This document shows, one piece after another, positions 36,192-47,697 of a stretch of 64,000 bases of DNA. The translations under genes were made by a program, and so were the position numbers. A model generated the notes under the pieces. That model was not told the DNA's origin, searched no databases, and saw only the letters and a program-made list of their open reading frames with translations. Each line of letters starts with the position of its first letter. The stretch's first letter is position 1. The DNA comes from Udeniomyces pyricola (taxonomy: Eukaryota > Basidiomycota > Tremellomycetes > Cystofilobasidiales > Mrakiaceae), in the NCBI GenBank assembly GCA_039545295.1, contig BCIK01000010.1:186001-250000 (forward strand). Direction: 5' to 3'.

Positions 36192-37126
36192 TGATCGAGC
36201 GGTGACGGGTCGATTGGAGACTTGTAGCTTGCAGTATATATATTATGATAACATATAGGCATAGCGTATGAATGTATATATGCTACGGCCAATTTCGATA
36301 CGGACAACCTTCTCGGTTCCCCCCCCCCCCCCTTCCCCAAGAGGTCCTCCGTGGGATCGATTAGCGCGTGGTGATTTGCGAGATGGACTATGACTGTAAC
36401 TGTGATAGCTGACTGATCGAGATGATATATAGCTATATCATACATAACTTGTCATGAATAGCACTTACCTCATTAAATTACGAGTACACATCGATTGATG
36501 ATGATGGTTCGAAAGTGACTATAAATGGATATTTATAGAGCTCATGGGCATGCATGATCGAATTGAACGTATACACATGATGTCTGATGGACGATGACCG
36601 CATGCGCATGCGCGCAATATGCTCAAGCAGTGCGCGGTTGTCGCGTCGACAGAGGCGCGTGCTGACTCTGACGAGCTCTGACTCATCTTCCTTTCTTGAA
36701 CCTTGCGGCCTCGCTCCGAAGCTCCGACTGCCGTGCATCCGGTCGCTCATTGAAAGCGCCGTGGTTCGAATGATGAGGAGCATTGTTCCTTGGGTAGTTG
36801 AGGTATACAACCCAAAACTACCGACCTCCCCAAGTCTCTGATAGATGAGCATGCATGACCTGGATCGGCTATCGATCGGCTTGCGAGGGGAGAGATAAAC
36901 GGTCGAGCAACAACATATTTCGAAGGGAGCCGATCATGAAGATGAATATATTTCGGATCCGGTTGAACCGTTCTTTCTCTCTCAAACTCGACGCCTTCCC
37001 TGACTCTCAATTCTCCCCATATTGATAGTTGCCGTCACTTCCACGTAACATTCATCCACGACACAACCCCGCATCCCATCTCTAGCCATATCCCTACCCA
37101 ATCGGTCACACCCCAACCACACAGCC
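36192..37126. other. intergenic region between tandem plus-strand genes
   Basis: About 930 bases containing the 3' end of the RPAP3-like gene and the promoter of the Zn2Cys6 gene. It has a C run at about 36319-36331 and a GCGCATGCGC palindrome near 36604. No coding frame supported. Confidence 0.5.
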
Positions 37127-40100
37127 ATGTTCGACAAAGACATTTCAACCCTCTCCAATGACGATATCACTCGCCTCTTGGAAGAATTCCCCGCTTCGCA
37201 GCCCTCGCTTCTGTCCTTTGGCGATCTCGCACCTTTCCCTCACACACCCCAAGCGGATGACAAGGACTGGTCAGGCGATGATTTCCTCTTCCCAACCTCG
37301 TACGTGTCATTTTTCCATTGTCGGACCTTGATAACTATAGCCTGGCAGAGCCTGACTCATTGCCTCATCCTCGTCGACTTATACATCATCGCCCCCTCCT
37401 TCCTCTTCTTTCGCTTGTCCTGACCGTTCCATTTCCAATCTCGGGCCTGTCGTTTTTCGCCGTCGTTTGCTTAATCATACGATTCAATCTACGCTTCCCT
37501 CACAGCTACGGTCTTCCAATGTTCTCTCCCTCCGCGTCTTCTTCCTCAGCCACGTCGTCCGCTCTGTCGCCCACTGCAACCTCCCTGGATTCCTCGCCGC
37601 GGTTCCTCGCGTTTGAGCGTGCGGCGCCGGCGTTGACCGGTCAGACCGTGATCTCGCTTGCCTCAGTCGAGGGGCGACCACACCCGCTTGCCCAAAGCGA
37701 TGAAGACGATGTCGACGTCGACGACGACGAGGACACCACCACGATGTCCTGGGAAGAATCAGCTCAGCAGCAACAGTGGATAGATGAGGTCGTTCGTACC
37801 ACAACGGAAGGAGGCGCTGCAAACGGTCTCCAGGGACCGCATGAGGACCAAACCTCGGCCATGCTCAGCTCCTCGGGCACGCCCATCACGGACCGCTCCT
37901 TCTCCTCTTGCTCTCCCGGATCGACCACGGGCGGTTCATCTACTTTTGACGAGGCGGACGCCCATGGAGCTGATGGCAAGATTGATGATCTACCCTCCAA
38001 CGAGAAAAAGAGCGCAAACGGCGTCGCGAGAGGCGTGCGAGGTTCTGGAGGGGGACGCGGCGCTAACGGCAACAAGCGACGCGTCACCCGAGGCACCGGC
38101 CGTAAAGCTTCGAACGGCAATCGTGAGGATGGGAGTGGTGAGGACGATAAGGACGCCAACAAGAGGAAGAGAACCAAGACGGGCTGCATCGGATGTCGAC
38201 TCAAGAGGGTTAAGTGCGATGAGAGGTGAGTGAACGCTTTAGCGCTTGGAAGGGAAAAAATAGAGATACAATTCTGTCATTCTCTTTTCGCTTTTTGCCG
38301 CTATGTTCAGTTCCTTTAATCCCATTCCGCTTCGTGCTGGTGGTACTGATACATCTCCCCCCCCCCCTTTTCTTCTTCTTCTATTTCTTCTTCTTCTTCT
38401 TTTTTTTTTGCTCACTGTACTCGGCACTGTTCTCGGATCGTTTTTCTGTTGCACAAGTCAACCCGCATGCCGCCGATGCCTCAACGCCAGCCGGGCGTGC
38501 ATCTACCCTGACGAAGGGCAAGTCATCTCGCGAAAAGCAGGCTTTGAGCCTTACCAACTCGCTCAGCAACGAACCTCTACCGACGGTACCGAGGTCCAAG
38601 GAGAACCTTCGGCAGCTAAAGCCAAGCCAACTACGAAGAAGGGAGCTAAACGAAGTGAACGAGGTGTTGGTAAGGACAACAAGGGCCATGGCCAAATAAC
38701 TCAAGAGACGAGGTACGTTTGGTTGATCTGAGGGATCAGTTCAAGACGTCAGCTAGTCCATCAACACACGTCTGATCCTCCTTCTGTCCAATGAATGCTT
38801 ATCCTCTTTGGATAGTGACCAAGCCCGTCGACCCTCGATCCCGTCCTCTTCGTCGTCTTCTCCCTCTAATCCGGCGTCCCCATTGCTCTCTCCCGACGTT
38901 TCGGTGGCGCCAAAACCTCTTCCCGACGACCTCACCACCGGCCTGTCGTCTTGCTTTTCGACCGTGACCTCTCCTCGCCCGGCCTCGGCCGGCTTGTTTG
39001 CCGAGTTTGACTTCTCCATATCGCCTCCCGCTGCCTCCACCTCTGCACCGGCTTCATCCGGCTCGTACATGCACCTGTTTGCTCAAGCTCCTCCTCTTAC
39101 CCGACCCATGTCGACCTTTTCGCTCTCGCAGGCCACGTCGACTGTCTCCAATTTCATCTTTGCTGGACCCTCCCCTGCATCTGCCTACCCTCCTGCCGTT
39201 GCTTCTGCTTCTGCCTTGTCCGTAACCTCACCGTCATCGGTCATTTCTTCACCGCCTCACTGTACCGCACCACTGCCCGTCCCTTCGGGCGGAGCCTTCC
39301 AATCCTACTTCGATGCGGCCATGCCCCCTCCTCCACCCCTTGTGAACCGTCGATCGGAGCCGTTGCCTGCTCCTCCGCGGTACAAGAGTCCAGAGGTGTC
39401 GTCCGTGAACCCATCGTTCCTGGCCCCGTACTACCCATCTGCCGAAGAACGCGGATTGATCCTTCATTTGTACGTATGACTCAGAGCTGCTTTCTTTTTC
39501 CCTCTCAGTATCATGGTGACGTTGGTGTACCGCTCGTCTCTGGCTAACAACGCGTCGTATATTTCTATGCATTTCTCGGCTGTAGCATTCAGCACTCAAC
39601 TTCTCTGCTCTCGGCTCTGTCTAGTGCCACGACCTCGGCTGTTCTCAACCCGACCCGCGATCCGCATGCTTCACGGGCTCCACCTACCCCGTCTGCTCTT
39701 CTAGCTCATCTTCTTCCGATGACACTTTCGTTCTCAGCTCAGGCAGCTGCTCTTCGTCTGGCCTTGCTCGGAATCTCGGCCACCCATCAAGCGTTCCTTC
39801 TCAGCCAAGGAATTGCCACGGGATCGGGCGTCGTTGGGACGCGAGAGATGCTTGGCAAGGCTTTGGAATTGGCCGTCGGCTTGAGGGGCAAGGCTAGGAT
39901 AGCCGTCGAGGGTGGCGCAGAAGGCGGTAGTTTGGAGGTCGTCGCTTGTCTAGGAATTATGGACGTTATGCTCGGTGGACATGCCTGGAGAGGTGCGACG
40001 GACGTCGGAAAACGCATCATCGCCGAGTACGTGCTTTTGGGTCGAGCATGGGTGACCCAACAATCATGCTGTTTCAGCTTGCTAACTGGAGGATCTTTTC

Positions 40101-41538
40101 GGGTACTTCACTTGCGCTTCTCGTAGACGTGGAGGTCCAACTGCTATGCTTGCTGCTGAGGTTGAGTTGTCGGCTGTCACAGGTGTCGGTCGATCCATCG
40201 GCCCGTCTGGCACTAGGCTGATGCTCGAGGGTGAGTGCAAGTCTCACAAGCCACTGACTGTTGCTACAAAGGTGAAAACGAGACTGATGTGGACGTGTCA
40301 TTCCGTGCTGCGTTGCTTGGGTGTTGCAGTCCTCGCTTTCCATGACGTCGTTGGCTCGCTCGTATCTGGAGAACAATCTACTCTGGCGGTCGAGGGGGAT
40401 TGGTGGTATGTGTAATTTACTCCTGAATACGCTCTCGACGAGCAGACCATTGACTGATCCTCATACATTCTACCCTGGAACTATCACAGGACGTCGCCTG
40501 CTCCGACCGAGTCGACCGAAATCCATTTCGGCGTCTCTCGTCGAACGTTTCTGCTCTTCGCTCGGGTAAGTTGAGGGTCGACGACCACTTTCTTGTACCG
40601 CCAGATTCTTTGCTCATGCTAACTTGAGGGTTTGTGTCTTGCTGGGTGGTACTTTATAGGCTTGCAATCTTGTTTCCCGCCATGGCCGGTCGTCCACTTT
40701 CCAAACGAACACGTTCGGCCATCTCTTCTCTTCAGCCTTTCAACAAGAGGATGACAGTAACCAAGTCATCGCGATGGAGCTCATCATCAATCAGGCCTCG
40801 ACTCTTATCGAGGAAGTCGACGTCGAGATGTCCAGGACCGCAAAGCAAGGAAACTTGACTCAGCGGGTCAAAAGTGGTTCGTCCTTTGAAAAAGGATTCA
40901 ATTCATCAGCTTCTTAATTTCAATCACTCTTCAAGATCAGATTTGTTTGAAGCTCACATAGTCTTTCCTTGATCTACACTTTGCTGTATCGCAGGAAACC
41001 TGTGCTACCTTAATGCTACCGCGCTCATTCTTCTGCGCACCATCTCCTCAAGTCCGCGTTCATCTCCGACTGTGCAGAGTGCAGCGCTCGCAATCCTCAA
41101 CAACGTCTCCACCGCTATCGCCTCTTCCGAGCCGCTTCATCTCCTTTGGCCACTCATCCTCGCGGCGACTCAGCTCGATGCGCCGGCTCGACCCTGGGCA
41201 GTGAGCATCTTGAAAGGTCTCCGAGCGGCCGGCGGAGGCATCGATGGGTCAGGCCATGGAGCCGGAGGCGTCGGATTTAGCATTGATAGTGGAGAAAAAA
41301 TCATTCGAGAGGTCTGGAACCGCCTCGATCAAGGGTTCGACTGTACATGGAGGGATGCAGTCGCGAGCTTGGACATGAAAGTCTTGTGCGTTCTTGACCT
41401 GTTTTCTCTGTTCTTTGTTTTGTGACAACAAATAACTGGAATTCAAATGCTGATTGTGTACTTTTTTTTTTTTGAATGCCCCCCCCCCCCTCTCTCCCCT
41501 GCCTCCCTTTTTCACTTTTTTGAATCAGGCTCACCTAA
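37127..41538 (+). CDS. Zn(II)2Cys6 binuclear-cluster transcription factor with fungal-specific regulatory domain
   Basis: It should be a nuclear DNA-binding regulator; its targets are unknown. ATG 37127 opens MFDKDISTLSNDDITRLLEE. After an intron the second exon is Ser-rich with an acidic run (DEDDVDVDDDEDTT), then Gly/Arg-rich, then the basic KRKRTKTGC. The cluster is CIGCRLKRVKC-DESQPA-CRRCLNASRAC, an exact C-x2-C-x6-C-x6-C-x2-C-x6-C, interrupted by an intron (donor 38226) between the third and fourth Cys. It lies near residue 280 rather than at the N-terminus. A Ser/Pro-rich linker follows, then the helical middle: ALRLALLGISATHQAFLLS, VGTREMLGKALELAVGLRG, LGIMDVMLGGHAWRGATDVG, TEIHFGVSRRTFLLFARAC, MELIINQASTLIEEVDVEMS, SEPLHLLWPLILAATQLDA and IIREVWNRLDQGFDCTWRDA. 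The last exon is only VLLT; TAA at 41536-41538. About 900 residues. Confidence 0.87.
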
Positions 41539-43062
41539 CCGGCGTCGCCCTTCACGCCTTCATCTGAAACCCGTCCATGCCCGACGACAAACATCTTGCT
41601 CATCTGTTCTGAGAAACCCCTCGAGAACCGGTCCGAGCCTACGCCCTCCTCCTCGCTCACACTTTGCTGACGCCTGGATGGAAAGAGGCGGGAGAGAAAT
41701 CCAAAAAAGACATCAAACCTCAAAACTCGATTCATTTTTCTTTTCTCTTCCTGGTCCTCGATCTACCCCTTTCCTAGACTCTGCTTTACAGCTTGACGAT
41801 TCTTGGTCTCCTTGTGCTTTTCATCTCTCTTGGTCCCTATTCTCCTTACCCTTCCCTGTCTCCTCCTTCTCTCCTTTCTCGTTCTCTGATGGTCGGCCTC
41901 TCAACTGTTGGGTATCGAATCAAACTATACGTGATCTGACCAACGATCGATGGCTTCTCCTGATCCAGATATTTTCTTAGTTTGTACACCCTTGATCCTC
42001 TATTACTCTCCCTGTCAACTCTCCTTGACCTGCTCGCGTTTTCTCCCTACTTCCATTTCCATTTTCACTCTCTTCCTGTTTCTCCCTCGACACTCACGGA
42101 CAGTCTCTCGCGTCTCTGACTGTCGACCTACTACCGTCCTTAAAATTCCTTTCCTCCTCTCCTTAAACATGTCATTCATCGTTCCGACCCTTCTTTCCAT
42201 AATCAATTGTCCAAGTCTCGTTGTTCCAGTCACTCCTTTTCATATCCCCTTTCCTCTCTCTCTCTCTCTACCACCTGAGCCCTCAGAAGCCAGGGCCGGG
42301 TGGTGGGTGGAGAGAGAAAAAAGAAGGGGCCGAGGCGTCAGATGGGTCGGGGGGTGCCGGGCAGGAAGGGGGATGTATTATACATGATTATGACCTGCGG
42401 GATAGATAGATAGATTAAACTTCAATAAACCGGAAACTATTGGCCGCGCCTGGACGGCCTGGACGCGGATTGATCAGGTTTGGCTGAGGCTAGTACAGCA
42501 TACAATGGCAAGTCAGGGCTGCACAGTGGCAGTTGATCCCAAGTACACGACGCAATGTGCATGCATAACGTAAGGAGAGAGAAGATCGTTCGTTTGTCGT
42601 GATTGATTGATTGATCGAAAAGCAGAAAGATTACCAGCAAAGAAAAGAAGCAAAAAAAAAAAGAAGAAGAAGAAGAAAGAGAGAGTCGGAAGGGTTTTTG
42701 ATTTGGCTTGGTCATGGGAGAGGGGGGGGGGGGGAATTCGTGATCGGGGTACGTTCGTATGCGATCTATAGATCAAGCTTGGCGAGGTAGACAGAGATCG
42801 AGGGCGATGAAGGTTTGGTTGGGTTGAGTTGGGTTGAGTTGAGTTTGGGAAAAAGGGCATGGTTACCGAAGCCGGGGGAGGAGGAGGCGGAGGAGGAGAA
42901 GGAGAAGGAGAAGGAGGCGTGAAGGGGGTATATGTGAGATCAGGAGAGTACGATATGAGTGTAATACTTTGCGTTTGGTTCCAGCTAGTTGGCTGTGAAA
43001 TCAGTGTGGTGAAACCGACGCGACAGAGAACAGAAGAGAGAGGGGAAGGGGGAGAGGGGTCG
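41539..43062. other. convergent intergenic region
   Basis: Between the Zn2Cys6 gene and the second MFS gene. The left part is T/C-rich and the right part A/G-rich, with G runs near 42722-42734 and a GGA/GGC-rich stretch at 42872-42915. No coding frame with recognisable motifs. The 3' end of the MFS gene may reach into the right end. Confidence 0.5.
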
Positions 43063-46000
43063 TCAATGAATAAAGTCGATTACACGATGAAAGACCTCAA
43101 GGAGCCTTCCTATGATACACAAGAGGGAAGAAAGCGATATCAAGGGGGTTTCCATTGAGTTCTTCAGCTTACAAGGAAGGCTGATGATGGAAAGTGAGCA
43201 AACGAGGGCGGCCTACAAAAAAACAACAACAACAAAAATAGAAGGAATGATTGAATCAGTCAATCTGTCAGTTTTCACAAGCCCGTCAAGCCGCGGATGA
43301 ATGGTAGAAAGGAAAGGTAGACGTACGGCCCCGGCGAGGTAAGCTACAGAATTAGTATGGGGATCATAGATGAGTCCAGCGAGGAGTGGAGCGGCCGTCC
43401 CAGCGAGCCGACCGACAGTCGATGCGAAACCGCATGCCGAACCCTACACGCGTCCCAACAACCAACACATACGCGATTGAATGAAAGGTCAATGTCAGTG
43501 TAATGAAGACAAAACGAAGAAGGGGGAGGACGCAACTCGGATACTGGTTGGGAACGAATCGGGCGTGATAGCATAGAGGAGGGCCGCGGTGGAAGATTGA
43601 CAAAAGTATTGAAGAGCGGAGAAGAACACGAATCCCGAGACGCTGGGTGTGTGGTGACCATTGGGATCGGGACAAAAAAAAAGGGAAGGGTGAGAAGGAG
43701 GAAGAGGAAGCAAAGTGGAGTCAGAATACGAGGGTATGAATAAAACAGTTCGAGAGGAAGATAATCCCACAGCCATGGCTCGCGTGAGCGTAAGAAGAAA
43801 AGCATGTGGTCGACTCACGTGTGAACCGCAGAGAAAGAAAAGAGTGACCCAGCCATGGCGACAGAGGAAAAGACCATAGCCCATTTGCGGCCAAGACGAG
43901 GGATTTGGATAAGCTGACCATCCCCAAATAGGTAATAAGATACACAGGAAAGCGTAGGGAACAAAAAAGAAGGGAAAGACCCAACCCGAGTCAACGATGA
44001 TGATTTCACTTCGAGTCAGGCTTACCGGTCGAGCCAGTTTCTGATCCGATCCCACTTACGAGTCCGCTGAGAAGCCCCGCTGGAATACCCCAACTGAAGA
44101 CGCGGAGATAGTTTAGGTACGTTTCTTTGAGAGGGAGGTCGGTATCGATGCCCCTTTGACGCAAAAGGAGAGGGAGATAGCCGCCGCTGATGGAGAACGA
44201 AGCGAACAAGGCCATCTGTGATACCAAAGACAGGCCTCAGTTTTCATCCGAAACGGAAACGGAAAGACATCAGAGGATGATGACGGAAGGAGGTGAAGGT
44301 GAGCGACAAAGAAGGAAGGGGAGGGGGGGGGGGGACGGGGACAAAGTACGGACATAAGCCACTGCGATGGAGATACTTAGCCAAATCGCCCGACCAGTCG
44401 CAAAGAGCTCCCCCAAATGGCTGAATCGAGCCTGCAAAGGATCAGACGCGTCAAGCCCATTAGTAACGATTGCTCTAGCACAAAGACGATCGGGTTTGTA
44501 ATGTTCGGGAAAAAAAAGAAAAACGAATTCGCTGGTAATCTCACGAAAAAGTCACGAAACACAGTCTGAGCCCTACCCGTCTTGTCGGACCTCGGGACGA
44601 TACCTTCAGATCCATCATGCTCCTCGAGTTCCTCTGCCGCTTGGCCTCGAAGGGCATCAAAATCCTCAATCGTTAGCGTTGGAGCCGGGGCTCGATTGAA
44701 GCGAGCGATTTGATGGATGACGTGGATGGCGGCTTCGTCCTGGCCTTGGGCGAGGAGGAATCTGACAAGCCAGCATAATTTGGAGGAGAAAAAGGGTCAG
44801 GTATGAGCGAGATGAGAGTGGAGATTTAGGCGATTGGGAGTATGGAAGCTCAACTTACTGTGGGGATTCGTAGAAGGTGAAGAGAGCCGTTCGGACCATA
44901 AAGATGGTGAGCGTGATGAGTCCAAGGGTGAACATCAAGTATCGCCTGAGCGCAAGCAAGTCGGGAGCCACGAGGTCAACAGACTAGCCAGAATGAACGA
45001 CTTATTTTTGACCAGAGTGAGATGTCTAGCACGAAGTCCAGCCAAGGAATATAGCCTTACCAGCCGAGATTCATGCTCTTTTCGCAACAAGGTGTCGTTG
45101 CGGTCGAGCATGCCGGGTACGCTGGGTTGCAAGAGTAGGTTGGCACGAGAGCGTAGGCGAGGAGGCAAGTCGTGACAACTCCAAGGGGTTGGAAAGATGA
45201 GAGCATAGCCAAGAGAAAGCGTCGGTTCTGTCAAGTGAACAAGGTTGGAGAGCGGATGAGCCACATCGTGCGTACGCTAGTTAGATCGAAGCGTGGAAGA
45301 AGTTGGATCACCACAAACCGAAGGAAGAAATTCGAGCACGATCGTGGCGTCGATCTGGACAGGAATCAACCACACAGACGGATCAGAAAAAACGTTCGAT
45401 AGATCCTTTCACAACATCCCTGACGTCTGGTCGATTCTCACCGGAATGTTGCCGCCTACTCCGGCCCCTATGAGAGCTGACATGAGGCAGATGACTCGGA
45501 AGTCACTCGGTACTAAAAGATGGCCCGTCGTTACAGTCGGATAGAAGGATGAGGACAGGCAAGGTCAGATTTCGTTATGCATGAGGTACAACCCGAGAGT
45601 AGATCAAACTCACGAGCAAAGAGTAGACCGAAAACTGAACTGATGAGACATGTAAGATTAAAGCAAATCTTCCTGCCAATGATATCGACGGCCATTCCCC
45701 TGAATGATGTTTGATCGAAAATACAGACAGCGTTGCCCAAGATTAGTCTGTGTGTGACCAACACAAATCTCGCCGATAAGGGTATTTTCACTGACCATCC
45801 AAAGGCACCCATCATGAGACCAAAACCAAAGCTAGCGAACAAGCTACCGATGTTCGTGTCCGAGACACCGAGCTCTTGCTGGAGAGCCGATGCAATCAAC
45901 CCAAACGCTTGGGCCCAGCACAGGTCGAGAAAGTAACCCCCACCACACAGCTGCAATTAGATAAAAGATGGGCGAACGTGATCAGCGACTTGGACGTCTC

Positions 46001-46784
46001 AAGGGTCGAAAGATCAGATGGGGCAGTTGACTCACGAAGAAAATGGCCCACTGGCTACGAAAGAAAAGGAGGCCAATGAGTCTGTTAAGCGAGACTGCCA
46101 CAGCTGATATCGGGACTAAATCGTGCCAGACAATCAAAGCTCCATCGACAAGCCATGATCCACTCACTATCTTCCAAGACCAAACGTGCCAAACTCATTC
46201 ATACGGTCGAGCTCCTGACCAATCTATACCCTCGCAAAGTCACAAGCCACAGCAGACGCGACGCCGGTAACTTCGTCAACTGCTTGACGCAACGATGATC
46301 ACCGCCTTGAGATCCAACGCAGTACGTCAGGATGGCCACTCACCAGACGACTCTTTTTCTCTCGAATAGAAAGCCCTTGCCACTCGTAGTCGTATCCAGC
46401 ATCTCGATCGTCTCCCTCACCGCGTCCGATCTTGTGATCCTCGCCGACCTCGTCTTCATCCTCCTCGAGCCCGTCCTCGCGATCGAATCCAGCTTCGCCG
46501 GGCCCTCGGCCGTTCCCTGCACCATGCGCCGTGGACAGAGCTCGCTTGAGCAACAGGCCCGTCCTAGAATTGACTGAGCTAGCAGTGGTCGTACGAGGTC
46601 GGATAGCGGGAAAGTAAGACGCGGGGGAGTCATCATCGAGATGGCGGCTGTTGTTGTTGTTGTCACCGTTGGTGGTGTTGTTGTTGTTGGGAGCGGATCG
46701 GCTCGCTGATGGAGACGAAGGCGCATCTTGGAGAGTGATGGAGACTTGGGAGAGGGGTCTGTAAGTGGATTGAGGACGAGACAT
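43063..46784 (-). CDS. MFS transporter of the SV2 / metabolite:H+ symporter-like group
   Basis: A 12-helix membrane transporter, substrate unknown; relatives carry organic acids, nicotinate or sugars. ATG 46784 (MSRPQSTYRPLSQVSITL) begins a roughly 140-residue cytosolic tail that is Ser/Asn-rich, then acidic. The exons read FFLCGGGYFLDLCWAQAFGL, ASFGFGLMMGAFGW, GMAVDIIGRKICFNLTCLIS (the helix 2-3 loop D-x2-GR signature), VICLMSALIGAGVGGNIPVD with ATIVLEFLPS (hallmark of this group), LAMLSSFQPLGVVTTCLLAY, LGWRYLMFTLGLITLTIFMV, FYESP-x-FLLAQGQDEAA, a central acidic loop, AIWLSISIAVAYMALFASFS, SSTAALLYAITPDSFPTSIR, GSACGFASTVGRLAGTAAPL and LAGLIYDPHTNSVAYLAG. After the last helix (LVCSLSIISLP) the 3' end is ambiguous: an unspliced frame stops at 43063-43065, while a GTAAGC donor after LP would stop the protein almost at once. 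Confidence 0.84.
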
Positions 46785-47697
46785 GGGGAGAGGACGCCTG
46801 ACGAAGGAGTCTCGACAGATGATCAAGACGGGTTAGAGAGAGAAAGAGGGCGTTGATAGAAATCGTTAACCAGGGCTTTCCTTCAGTTGGACCGGAAATG
46901 ATTAACGACGATACCCCACCAAAGGAAATCATTATATCCGCCCTATCAGAAGCCGGGCATCCCCCCTTGCCCCTTTTCTGACGGGCCACACATCCTGATC
47001 TTGGATCGTGAGCGCCATCAAATATGTAACTCCTAGACGTTGTCTTGAGGGCTGTTGACGTCTTGACACGTCGGTTGGCATGGCAGAGGATCATCGGGGG
47101 AGACATCGACCTACGTCATCAACGGGGAAAGCCGCTTTCTGAAAGCTCATCATGACTAGTCTCAACCAATCTCAACCATGTCAGCCTCCGACGCTCTGAC
47201 GTCTGTACTTATACGCGCGAACGTACGTGATTGCTCTATATATGGTTCAACCTACGCTGGATATTGCCACGAGCGTCTCGACTTCCAACCTTGGGATCGA
47301 TGTACCGGTGTGGAAATTGGACAGGAGTACGTTGGGTTCAGTTCCCATCTTGGACGCAGGACATGACGTTTTTCGCTCAAACTGCGCGATGGCAGTCACC
47401 GTTGGGCCATTTACAGATAATTCATTTATATATGCAAGCCAACACCCAACCCTTCGACCGCCTCCATCTTGCATCCAGTACGCTCAAACCCATTTGATTC
47501 TTCACTGCTACATATCTGGCCAGTTTCAACATTGTCCTCCACCCGTTGATTTGCAAGCCTTCGGTCCCAAACCAGTCTTCTGATGTCGCAAGACTAGATT
47601 TGTCCACCTCCACCATTCCGCTGACGCCCAAACTGCATACATTGACCTCATAGCTCTCTACCACATCATACATCTAGTCTCCTAGGAACCACGACCT
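46785..47697. promoter_or_regulatory. divergent intergenic region, MFS / SPO11
   Basis: About 910 bases between the MFS ATG and the ATG of the acidic exon at 47698. An ATG near 47178 followed after 48 bases by a GTACGT donor, and a CCTAG just before 47686, hint at possible upstream SPO11 exons, but nothing recognisable is encoded. Confidence 0.4.

Noticed and set aside
36590..36780. GC-rich stretch with GGTTCGAAT, considered as a tRNA
   Set aside because: No matching A-box, acceptor stem or anticodon arm could be paired around it.
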